Assembly: GCA_947172415.1 (NCBI GenBank)
Contig: OX359199.1
Span: 4,180,001-4,244,000, forward strand
From: Chondrosia reniformis
Taxonomy: Eukaryota; Porifera; Demospongiae; Chondrillida; Chondrillidae
Reading direction: 5' to 3'
Length of the DNA stretch: 64,000 nucleotides
Of this stretch, positions 32,961 through 60,886 are shown one piece after another. The notes under the pieces were generated by a model, which ran no database searches, was not told the DNA's origin, and worked only from the letters and a program-made list of their open reading frames with translations. Position numbers and translations under genes: made by a program. Within the stretch, counting starts at the first letter, position 1, and every line of letters starts with the position of its first letter.

Positions 32961-34262
32961 TTACTCTTCAGTGATGATGACAGGGATGTCCTCCTGAAAG
33001 CTGAGGTTGGTGTTGAAATGGAAGCAAAGGGGGTCCCACCATATTGAGTTTGTGCCTTGTGGTGATGCCTTTAAAGGTCCAATAGGAGAGATTAATTGGT
33101 GGGACAGTGAGTTGCCAGAGGGTGGAAGAGTGATGAATGGCTTAGAGCCCGGTGGGCTACTAGATAGTGGCCTCTTTCGCTGTGCGCACACAGAGAGCAG
33201 AAAGATTAGGTAACTGGCTATAGCAACAGTGAAAAGGAGCAACAAAATGTTGTACATAAATGAGCTGACAGTGGACGGATGTGCTCCAGTTGATTTGGGG
33301 ATACCAGACACCATTTCCTCCTCTCTCCTGTCTTCTGGTGGACACTGACTGTCATCTTCCTCAACAGTGTATATGCCTCACAGGTAGAATGAGCTCTTGA
33401 TCTGACAAGCTACTGAAAAATCACATTTGAAAACTCTTTTATATGATGACCAACTAGAGAGACTTTAAATGACAAGGCAGCTTGTTTTTCTACTGAAACT
33501 AAACTTGGATCTGAACTGGAAACCTGGTCAGACAAAAAAGATCATAAATAAATGGAGAAGTGATCAGGAAGTCGGTTGACTTACTCTGATTCCAGTTACA
33601 TGTTCTTCCACTCCTTCAAGGTTGAATACCAAATCTCTATATATACGTAGTTATTGAATTTAAATTAATGTACAGTAGGAATGACTAAGTCCAAAAGCTG
33701 GCACAAAAGGTATTGAAACTATGTTTGAGTTTACTGAATATATAATACTGGAGAGATTAAAGGATCAAAGCATCCAGCTTTCACCTGAAGATCCAGATGA
33801 AGACTATCCATTCTTGCAATGTCTGACTGTCTCAGGCTGTCCTCAGCTGGTCTCAGCAGACAGTAGCTCTTTCCTGTGATGTCATATATCAAAATAAGGG
33901 TCAGCCCTCAGGAAGGCTGTTCACAGGAAGTGAGCTACCAGTGGAGGAAGTAAGGGACAAGTGACACCGGTACCTGAATGGAACCTATGAGAATAAATAG
34001 TGTGAAAATAATGAATCTTGTAATATTCTTCTTTTAAAGTATATGTATACTGAAAATATTTTTCACTCAAATCACCCTGTATACATGACTAATATGTATT
34101 TAATGTATGGGTATATTATTATACAAATGTACATTACGAGAAGTGATACAGAGAACTTACATTCCTTCAGAGATGTTGATTCTAATAAAGGTATAAAGTG
34201 ATGATTATCAGACCTTTGAAAGGTCACCTCCACCAAGTAATCTTCTTTGCTTTTTGAGGAAC
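32961..34262 (-). CDS. Unrecognised single-pass membrane protein (fragmentary model)
   Basis: The last exon (32961 to about 33376) encodes a 117-residue open piece with a transmembrane helix (NILLLLFTVAIASYLIFLLS), followed by CAQRKRP and a Ser/Pro-rich cytoplasmic tail ending IPVIITEE. Upstream exon candidates: 33585-33636 (LVFNLEGVEEHVTGIR), 33785-33873 (KSYCLLRPAEDSLRQSD), 33939-33973, and 34161-34262 (KEDYLVEVTFQRSDNHHF). Their splice phases do not all agree, so borders are approximate, or the gene has been damaged by the local duplications. No signal peptide exon was found. Orientation suggests a type I protein. I do not recognise the family. Confidence 0.5.
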
Positions 34263-34384
34263 TCGGAAGGAAATTAGTAAATATGTAATATATAGGATAA
34301 GAAGCTAATACTTGGTATCAGCATTCACAGACATCTACGTACGTATATTAATCATATCTAATATGAAAATACACATTACAAAGG

Positions 34385-34560
34385 TGAAATATTTCTCATC
34401 TCCATGCAATTGGAGATAGACCATGAGCACCTGGAGATGAGGGTAAGGTTGAGACGAGAAGTGTTAAGGTGGGGGTGCAGAGGTGAGGTGAGGGGACAAA
34501 ATTGCAATTGAAAGTAAAGAAGAAAATTTAGTGCAAATTCCCTACCTAAATTGCAAGTCA
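34385..34560. repeat. Duplicated block upstream of the intact secreted gene (family 6)
   Basis: Same order of words as 30290-30505 (CTCCATGCAATTGGAG, CACCTGGAGATGAGGGTAAG, GTTAAGGTGGGGGTGCAGAG, CCCTACCTAAATTGCAA). Confidence 0.7.
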
Positions 34561-35277
34561 CAAAATATGCAGATGTCTCATACATACAAAAGAAACCATC
34601 TAAGAGCTATATTGATAGAGGGTTTATCTTTTGGTGTGGGAATGTGACAACATACTGTATCTAGTGCATTGCATGGGCTCATGCACCTTTGTTTTGCTAA
34701 CAACTATTATGTTAATTTTATAATTACAGGCCACATGAAAATACTGTCATACAAATATTATCTTTGAGTTGGTATTTACGTACATACATGTGATTAGGTT
34801 CACTTGACTATAGTATCTCCAGCTACTAGAATTTAACCTGATCTTAAAGTAAGTGGCGAAAATAAACTTATTGCATGTAGCAGGAAATTGAAGTACACAC
34901 TTAAAGTGGTATTTGAACCAGTAATGAAATCGGATAATGGATATAATTATTATTATATTTACATTATTCCTGCTGTGACCAAACCTCCTGATATGATTTC
35001 TGAGTCTATATGACTTTATTTTCCTCACAAGACATACGTAACTGTCACTCCCACCAGTCTGAGTCTGGGGTCAGGAAGATTAAATACTTAGCATACTTGT
35101 GCATATACACTATATATCAAGATTATTTATGTGTTGATTCACTAAAAGAAGACATTGCAGAAGTATAATAATAAGTAGAAGCCAGAAGAGAGTGCATATA
35201 TAGACGCTCACATCACCAAAACCAATTTTCCTATATAAACTGGTACTGGTCATGACCACTAATCCGGTTCCGTTTCC

Positions 35278-35285
35278 TATAAAAG
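35278..35285 (+). promoter_or_regulatory. TATA box of the secreted-protein gene
   Basis: TATAAAAG lies 94 bp before the ATG. A second TATA-like word (CTATATAAAC) lies at 35231. The broken copy has CTCTAG in place of this box. Confidence 0.5.
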
Positions 35286-35378
35286 CAGCTTCATCACTGT
35301 AGCTGTAGCTCAACCAACCAGAAACGGTTAGAGAAGCAAGTTCCTAAATCTCATCAGAGAACTCAAAGGATTCAAAAG

Positions 35379-36401
35379 ATGAATTCCACTAAATGGAATT
35401 GGATTCTCCTTACTATATTGGCCAGTCAGTTGATACTCACAAGTAAAGCTGACACTCAGTGCTCACTCAATGATGAATCTACCAGTATGGCATCTTGGCA
35501 ATCATTCTTCTCTTTATTTGCAAAAGCATCTCATGACAAGTGTCACAGCTCTGCAAGTGCTAATCTTGGAAACCTTACCAGCACCATTGTCAAACAGCTT
35601 GATGAAATAAAACAATTGATTGGAGAAGAAAGAGCAGAATGCCAAAAGAAAATTGAAGAGCTCAACAGTTCCTTGTGTGAGAAGATAGACCAACTGATGG
35701 ATCACATAACCTCAGACTGTCCTCCTCCTAAAGAAGAGGAAATAACACTTTGTAACATTACTAGTATTGATTGGAGAAGAGTGGCCTACATCAATATGAC
35801 TGATCCAGAAGCAGAGTGTCCGAGTGGCCTTAATGAGGTATCTAACAGCAACACAGGACAGAGAGCATGTGGAAGGAGTGTTGATGGAAGATACTCTTCA
35901 GTGACCTTTCCTGTTAACACTACTTACTCTCAAGTATGTGGTTACGCAAGAGGTTATCAATACTACACAATGGATGGAATTTCTGGGTCACCAACCAGAA
36001 CCATAAATGATTCATATGTTGATGGTCTTTCCATCACTCAAGGCAACCCAAGGAAGCATCTTTGGACACTGATAGTTGATCTTAGTGAACTTGGACATTC
36101 AAGGTGTCCAAGAGATAATGATCCATTTGACTTCACTAGAGTGCCAACATTTGTTAATAATGATTTTTATTGTGAAACTGGCTTTAATGGACTTGCTTGG
36201 GAAAACAGGATTGCTTGGGATGACCCTCTGTGGGATGGACAGCAGTGTGTCTCAAGTACTGCACAGTCTTGTTCAAGATATGGCTGGTTTCATCGTGAGA
36301 TTGCACCAAGTCAAGAAGACATAGAGGTCAGGTGGTGTTCAGATCAAGATAGGTCTGATGAAGACGTGTACACTGACCTTTTGGAGATCTGGATCCTTTG
36401 A
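35379..36401 (+). CDS. Secreted coiled-coil protein with Cys-rich WRRVAYINM-type domain
   Basis: Single exon, 340 residues. A signal peptide (WNWILLTILASQLILTSKA) is followed by a helical, charged segment likely to form a coiled coil (IVKQLDEIKQLIGEERAECQ, about residues 65-110) and a short linker. The C-terminal domain of about 220 residues starts at IDWRRVAYINMTDPEAECPS. It includes RACGRS, VTFPVNTTYSQVCGYARGYQ, YVDGLSITQGNPRKHLWT, NDFYCETG, DDPLWDGQQC, CSRYGWFHREI and EDIEVRWCSDQ, ending DLLEIWIL. I remember this uncharacterised domain in many secreted proteins of sponges and cnidarians. The even spread of cysteines suggests disulphides. A TATA box lies upstream. A broken tandem copy is at 30541-31510. 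The layout would fit an oligomeric secreted recognition or matrix protein, but that is inference. Confidence 0.85.
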   Translation: MNSTKWNWILLTILASQLILTSKADTQCSLNDESTSMASWQSFFSLFAKASHDKCHSSASANLGNLTSTIVKQLDEIKQLIGEERAECQKKIEELNSSLCEKIDQLMDHITSDCPPPKEEEITLCNITSIDWRRVAYINMTDPEAECPSGLNEVSNSNTGQRACGRSVDGRYSSVTFPVNTTYSQVCGYARGYQYYTMDGISGSPTRTINDSYVDGLSITQGNPRKHLWTLIVDLSELGHSRCPRDNDPFDFTRVPTFVNNDFYCETGFNGLAWENRIAWDDPLWDGQQCVSSTAQSCSRYGWFHREIAPSQEDIEVRWCSDQDRSDEDVYTDLLEIWIL

Positions 36402-38975
36402 ATTACATCAGTCAACCTAGTGTAACTATAAATGAATTAGGAAATTAATTGGTCTTTATGTACATAATATATTAATTGAAGTTATCATATAAAATAATGA
36501 AATTTCTTACCACAAACAAAAATGTATTAATTATAACGTTTTTACTACATCATAAATGTAATTAGTTGAAGTCTCATTAGAGGAGCTCTATATAATTATG
36601 AAAACAATTGCAACATGCATATAAAGGATAGAGAATATATAGTTGTAACTAATTGCTGTGAAATTCAATCTCAAACACAATTATAGGGGAAAACCCCAAT
36701 TCTAAGCAAGACAGCATATTTACATATGTTTCTCTCACCTTACATTAAATGAACATACATGTAGTTCTGGAACTTTAGAGCTTTAAAAATTCCTATATAA
36801 TATAAGTTCCATACATTACATTGACCAAGTTGACTATAGAAGTTAGTAGCTTTATTAAATTATTTTTTTGTTCAACTTAACCTGAAACCAGAATCAGTGC
36901 ACCCAACCACATTTACCCACTTTGAAATCAATCCTGCACAAAATAGAACTTGTACCGTATGTCCATCAAGTATATATTATTGATGTATATGCATTAACAA
37001 TCTACAATCTAAAGACAGTACCCTGTTTTCTTTCCCCAGTTCTGCGAGATTATGATGAGCTCCTCAAGTCAACCCTAAGTGGAATCACCAACATTGACCT
37101 CGCACTGTCTGCCTACTTGGCCCCTCAACTACTGCCCCTATTAGACTTGGTTCATCAAGTCACTCCACCTCGCCTTCAAGGGTCACCACTTCCCAATGTG
37201 AGTGATGCCTTTGCCCAGTGGTCATGGCTAAGCTCCTCCTGAGGAAGGGGAACAACATTTGCAGAAGGCCTGGGACAACCCGAGGGCACTGCTCTTGCCA
37301 AATCCTTGTTGAAAATGGAGGCCTAAATGAAAATTCCCTTAATTTAAAATGAGTTTTATATCTGCTAAACTTTATGATAATATGTTTCTAGGTCCTTTCT
37401 TGGAGCCATATGAATTACTAAATTATATTATATTAGATTACCTTAGTATATTGTAACTTTGCACTGTATATATTCTTAATTTACCCACATGTTGACAGTT
37501 AAGGATAAGCATTATCTTCATAACTTCACAGTTACACGTATCCTGGTCCCCATGCATGTTTTTATTTAACTCTTGAGTAGTCTGGGATCCTTGCCAGGTT
37601 CCAGGGTTTGTGTTCTCCATCATTATATTTTGATGTGATCAGGCCAAGGAATGGGTATGCAGAATGTGATTAGCACCTTACCCCCAAAGCTCCTAAGGGA
37701 GGTAAACATTATGCATATGGTGTATACATCCTCTCACCTTATAGGTATACAGTATGCTGTGAACCTTAGTATGGACACTTCTAGGCCAGACTCTAGTTAA
37801 GGATGCCTGTTGCTCTCAGGTATGCAGGCAATAGGCATATAGGCATAGGTATGTACCTATGCATATATACGTATATAGATATGCATAGGTACATACGTAC
37901 ATAGTGTAGGGTCATGTATAAATAGATTTACAGTCCTTAAAGTATTTGCACCCCTTCTCTCATCACATTTGGAAGTATTCTTTATAAAGAGCATGGCTTG
38001 CATTAAAGTTATGGGGTTGCCCCAGCAACGGTAACTCTTATAAAAAGTGCCTAGTGGCATGGAAGGTGTGAGCAGGCACGTAATAGCTTCAAGTTGTGGT
38101 TCAAGGTATGTGTATAGGGATTGATCAAGTGGAATAGTATAGTGCTTTCAGTGTTGCACAAGGCCAAGGGAGTGTGCTTCCTATTTTGGACCAGGCCAAG
38201 GGAGTGCTTCTGGCAGTTTCTTATGGTCTTGTTAGCTTTATCTAAATATTAATATTTAGATAATGGGTGATAAAGCGTAAAGCTGTTTAATCTTAGCACC
38301 TGAGGACGATGCCATAAATTTAGGTTAAGGTCACTTTGCTCATGTATTAGGTGACTGTCACCTTTATTGTATCATACAAACAGCACAATACCAACCATGG
38401 TCTAAACACTTAGGGGCTGATCATGTGCCTTCCAGCCAATGAGATTCAAGGGCACTAGATTGACTTAGAAGGTCAACTAAGAAAAAGTGCGCATTATGAG
38501 ATTTAACTTTCAGTCATGTGACCTGCTCTGAAGGATCCCATTGGCTGTAGGTTACATATTCAGCACTAAGTCTTATGTTGCAGTTGACCCTGATCGTGTT
38601 GTGAAACACTAAATCTATTTTTAGATCTGCATAGCCAACCAATTGAAGCAGTAAATTTATTATATTGAAGCCTTAAAGTAAATTCTATTGTTTAAGCAGG
38701 TATGTATATCTGGGATCTGTTACAAGTGACTATTTGTTTCCATAGCCAAGAACCAACAGCTCCTTCCAGATCTGCATATTTTTCCCATTTATGCTTTAGA
38801 TTGAATTTTCTAACGAATTACAGTCACCTTCCTTGACAATGAATTTTCTACCGTTCTTCTGCCCTTCGAAACTCCCCAAGCTACTGTGTTAAAACATGTC
38901 TCGCCAATAATACAAAGCCAATTTTCGGGGATTACCCTAGTGTGTTCGCCACGCCTCCTTTGTGTAGTTTAAAGG
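36402..38975. other. Large intergenic region before HECW
   Basis: Mostly AT-rich. A 36922-37242 plus-strand frame contains YDELLKSTLSGITNIDLALS and may be an old transposon or exon remnant, but I cannot assign it. A perfect palindrome TCTAAATATTAATATTTAGA lies at about 38240-38261. The last 100 bp (GC-richer, with GCCACGCCTCC) probably include the HECW promoter. No TATA box. Confidence 0.45.
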
Positions 38976-55937
<16,962 letters not shown>

Positions 55938-58699
55938 ATTTTTTTTGAACAAATGAATGAGTTAAACGTGTGCTCTTTGTATGTACATTTTGTAAGTTTG
56001 GTACTAATATGGCTTTCCATGGTATAAACACTGCATGGCTTATTCCTCTTAGCACCCTTAGTTTCTGCATTTCAAAAATTGAACCGATGAAGATAGTATA
56101 GATTTCACATAAAAACCTGATTGAAATATTAAAATACATTGAATCTGCTTGAGTAGACTTTAGCTCTGACCAGGTATTATTATGCATATACAGTATATAA
56201 GGTACAAATCAAAAAGTATAATCATAAAAAACATCAACCATCACCGATATTTTCTTAATTGGTAAGATTTTCTGCGTGGTAGGCTGAATGTAACTGCTTT
56301 TGTTTCAAAATCAAATACTCCTTGGTTAAGATATTGTCGAAAAACCACCTTTTTGCCATCATTTAATTTTGGTTACCTTAAAAGACTGAGAGTACAGAAA
56401 AATATCGTTCTAAGACAGTCATTCAGATGCAATATTTATGATGAGCCTTCTCTCTCTCAAAAACCATCAAACTTAGAAGCCATTTTGTCAAGATCTTATG
56501 GACAGATAGGGGGAAAACACTTCATTATTGGTATGCGTGATACAAAATCATGAGTGCCTGGACATAGGGCGAAAATTTAAAGAGTGAAAAAAGGAAGAAA
56601 CATGTACCTGGCATGCAGTTATATACAAATTGTCATACGTATTAGGGAAAGTTATGTAATCATGTTCAGTTTTGACACCAGGTTGGTGCTTCATGGGCCA
56701 TGAATATAGTTTTGGAGTTCTGTATTGCTGCACCATAGAGATGTCTTCAGGTAGGCCTACTATATTAGGTTTGGTGCTTCTATTTTTCCCTAATAAAATG
56801 GTTGTGGTTGACGCTTTTTGTACTTATATTCGTTATTTCCAGATATCAGTGAATTGTTTCAAGCAAGTTTAAACATATAGGTACACAGTATTATTGTTTC
56901 ATTTCAAAACTGGGGAAAGCGGAAAAATCCTGTATGTGTCTTGAGGACAACGACTATTCATGATGCAGAAATTTGGAGATAGTGCGAGATCAAATATTTA
57001 TCACCCGTACGATTATTTCTATCTGTAATCAATATTGTTAGGTGTCTACATTAATTTAGGCCAACTTAAATTCTATATAGCTTGAGAGAGTAATGTAACA
57101 ATAGAGATAGATCAGATACTGTACTAATGTTATACCAAATAGTTTTTTTTGAACCTCAGTATGGCACAATAAATTACTTGTAATTGATAACAGTTTCTGA
57201 AACTCAGTATATATAAATAATACGTATATATATGCTTTGTGGATCCCTACAAGTACTGACACCAAGTGTATATTAGCTTCATACATATGTCTACGTATGT
57301 TTAAATTAAATTTTATACTATAAAATTTAATTATATTAATTATATGTTTAGAGATAGGGCAATTGCAAATATGAGTTAAAACAAAACCTATTCATCATAC
57401 TTAATAGTTGTCTGTCACCAAGACTTAGCTTCACATATATATATCTTTCCATTTGACAGAGTTACAACCCTAAATGTGTATACATTAATTCTGGTACGTA
57501 TATATACCAAATTAATATATATACATGTATGGTGAGAGATAAGGCAAATATTAACATATATACTTCACAAAATTTCTAAAACTCATGGGCATGCTTTATA
57601 TACCTTTCCACTTGACAGAGTTACTTCTTCTTCTACTTGACAGAGTTACTTCTTACTTCTGTCTTAAGGGACATCATATGGTATATGTATATAAAGGCCT
57701 TGGCCTTTTATGTCCTTGTGTACAAGTTACAAAATGGTCTCTAACCCTGTTGATTATGCGATTGCATGCAACCAACCGTTGGTATTCTTAGCTCCCTCAC
57801 AAAGCAAATCAAATCTGCTGTGGTTATTAGTTGAGACCCCTTTAAGACTGGAACCTTTGTTGATATATGGCATGCAGATGCATCATCTTCAGTCTATATT
57901 AAGGTGTGAAAAGGTAATTGGTAGGCCATATGTTCTATCTTGGATGATCTATATCAACTACTACTCTCTATGCAGTAGTTGTGGATTTCAAAGCCTGCAA
58001 CAGTGTGACTAAAGTCTTATACTGTTTAAAATACTGATTATCCTATGGGTCACTTGGATCCCCTTAAATTTGTAACTTGCACTGCATGTGTAGCTAGTAT
58101 TTGATTGTAATTTTAATATTATATACTAGTCACTTGGATCTCTTAAACTTGAAACTTGTACTGTGTAGTACTATGTATATATGTACGTATGTAACTTGCA
58201 CTGTATATACAGTGCAAAGTCATCAGAAAAGACTTGCACAAACATATACATATATGTGTATCTTTCAATGGATAATTTATAACTGAACGTGGCCTTACAT
58301 ACAACAGTACAGTAACAGGGTAAAATATGTGGCCCTTACAATGCAGCAAAATATAGATAAGTACATCAGTTCTGATATACGTACATAAGAACATCCAAAA
58401 AAGATTGCTGTCACTTCTGTATGGTTAGCCTTACCACAAGATCACTTGTTTAATTTCGTTATACTTTTCTAGATGTACTAGCTATATAGTCATTGTTGCA
58501 GCAATATCATCCCTACTTTTACTTCCTTTTTTAATGTTTTATATACGTATAATATATTGCCCATGCTCGATTATATTATTTATGTATATACATAGATCTT
58601 CTTTAATCCTCCATATATAGCTTGACATAATATATTAATAATTATAATTTCACTTTAATTCAAAGCTTTATTTAAAAAGTATGGCAATTCTATTATGCT
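55938..58699. other. Intergenic region after HECW
   Basis: AT-rich. The first few hundred bases presumably hold the HECW 3' UTR. Open frames at 56353-56553 and 57585-58012 show no family features. A family 4 MITE piece lies at about 58430-58520 (TCATTGTTGCAGCAATATCA and CATCCCTA). No RNA genes seen. Confidence 0.5.
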
Positions 58700-58704
58700 A
58701 TTCA

Positions 58705-58875
58705 ACTATTATAGTTTCTGAAAACAATATAGGGGCGCCTGTAGCACCCCAATATTGTTTTCAGAAATTATGTTAACATATGGCTTCCTAATAATCTAAT
58801 TTGTACCAGCCAAGTAGTTTGAGTTTACTTAGGGGCGCCTGGCGCCCCATGAGTTTTTTAAACTCGAAATACTTA
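58705..58875. repeat. Two GC-cored hairpins (family 5 and relative)
   Basis: First: TTTCTGAAAACAATATAGGGG ... CCCCAATATTGTTTTCAGAAA (arms given in shortened form; spacer CGCCTGTAGCA). Second: AAGTAGTTTGAGTTTA ... AACTCGAAATACTT, with GGGGCGCCTGGCGCCCC between the arms. Both carry GGGGCGCC at the loop side. A similar arm pair is at 27543-27600. Confidence 0.8.
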
Positions 58876-58959
58876 TTCATATTCTTGCACTGTCTGTAGT
58901 GCACATTGGCTTTTTATACTGTGATTTCCTCTGAACAAAAATGGCAGCAGCATTGTTCT

Positions 58960-60560
58960 CGATTGTAGCTGTGACCTCTCCATTATCCAGAACCATGGAG
59001 TAGTCTTGAAATATTGATGATCCCTCCATTAAAACTGAAGTCTATAATCTACTCCTGTCAGATATTCTTGACCTTCATACTCCCCTCAAGAAAGTCAGGG
59101 CTAGGAAGCATAAATGCTCCATGGATCTCATGGGATCATCATAAGAATATGTGATTTATCACAACCACCTCCATCGGAAGTTCCTGCAGACCTGCCACCT
59201 TAACACTGATTATGAAAATACAGACAATTTTGCAACGAAGTGACTAAATGGCAGAGATTAGCCAAAAGAGCTTACGTGTCCAATCTTGTGAAAGTCCTTC
59301 CTTTTTTCTAACCTAAGGTCAACAATTAAAGCCTGCAAGTACATCACACGCGGTAACTGAAACTCTGTCTTCCCCTCTGTCCACTATTATCAACTCCTCC
59401 ATCACCTTAACCTCCTTTCCAGGCATGCAATGGAAAGCAGCCATCATTCACCCTCTTCAAAAGAAGGATAGATCTTCCACCTGTGTAAGCTACTGACCTA
59501 TATCAATGCTTCCAGCAGCCAATAAAGTAGCGGAAATGTATATTGTAGACATTCTAACTAATCATCTAGAAAGAAATAATATAACCTGCTTCACCCTCTC
59601 CAATCTGGTTCTAGACGTTGTCGCTCTACTCAATCCCTTCTCCTGTATTTTACTGACTCTATAAGATAGGGGAGATATGGTAGGCATTGTGTATCTGGAC
59701 ATTGCAAAGGCCTTTGACACCATCAACCACTCCCTACTTCTTCACAAGCTAAAAGTTCAATTCTGTTTGAGCGATCAAATGTGTCAGCAGATAAAGTGCT
59801 ATCTTTCCAACAGAGTTCAAGCAGTTGCTGTCAATGGTACAGTCTCATCATATCTTCCTATTGGCCCCGGTGTCCTGCAAAACTCGGTCCCCGGCCCCCT
59901 TCTATTTTCAATGTATATTCCTGCAGCCACAAACTCCCCTTCATGGACAGACTTGTTTGCTGACAATACAACAATCTTTACATCAGGAGAGACAGCCGAC
60001 ATGTACAGCATTAGTTCCAGCTTGAACACCATTCTATCATCTGCAAACCAGTGGTTAATCAACAATGGACTTTTCTTAAATGTGACAAAATCCAAATGCA
60101 TGAGGATCCACCCTAAGAAGAAATGTCCTTCATCCCTCAACTTCATCGTTTTCAATGGTTCTGGCTTCGAGCAAGTAGAGACTTTTAAGCTTTGGGGTCA
60201 TCAATGACCACCATCTCCACTGGTGGCCACACATCAACAGCATAGTTAAATCTGTCTCATGTAATGTACAACTAATGAGGAGACTTTCCTGGTTCAAGTT
60301 TTTACCTACCAATTCTCTGCATGAAAGCTTCTATTTCCCCTATATACACAACAGAAGTTCTATCTACCCTCCAATGAACATACCTCTCTGATAGACGACA
60401 TTAGGTCAAGAACTAGTACAGCCTAAATTAGGAATCTTTTAACCAGTGTATCTGACGTACACCACTATCATACCAGAGGAACTGCAAGAGGTCACCTACT
60501 GCAAGAGGTCACCTACATGTTTATCAGGGTCATAGGTAATATGACAAGAAATCCATTTGC
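58960..60560 (+). pseudogene. Dead non-LTR (LINE) retrotransposon, RT region
   Basis: Broken frames read WKAAIIHPLQKKDRSSTCVS then ISMLPAANKVAEM, followed by a 176-residue piece (59677-60207) with IVYLDIAKAFDTINHSLLLH and LPIGPGVLQNSVPGPLLFSM. The catalytic box reads FADNTTIF instead of FADD. ANQWLINNGLFLNVTKSKCM follows. The order is that of CR1/Jockey-like RTs. Upstream endonuclease sequence is not identifiable, and stops and frameshifts are frequent. Confidence 0.85.
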
Positions 60561-60886
60561 TACAGATTAACTCAATTGAGAAACTCACATACATACGTAC
60601 ACTATTGTTAAGATTATTGCTAACTCAAACTTTCACATTCCTTTTCTTTATAACTCATTTTACTCTAATTTAAAGCTCAATGCATTTTTTGGGCTCCCTG
60701 TAAAGTAGTCATGTGGCTAATAGGAGTTACCAGCATAATGATTTGAAATTGAAAAATTGAAAATTGAAATTGCATGCTACATCAATGTATCAATATAATT
60801 GATAATTACGTACGTATGTTTACACAATTTATGCATGAGTATATATAGTTCCTACACTTATTCTATTCTATAACACCCGGCCGCTC

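Noticed and set aside
36922-37242. 106-residue plus frame (YDELLKSTLSGITNIDLALS)
   Set aside because: Looks codon-like, but no recognisable domain, no partner exons with phase, and it lies in a gene-free region; noted only as a possible remnant.
56353-56553. 66-residue plus frame after HECW
   Set aside because: No motif, no splice partners, and it lies beyond the HECW stop; likely chance.
57585-58012. Overlapping plus frames
   Set aside because: The sequence includes pieces resembling the interspersed repeats of the window; no protein features.
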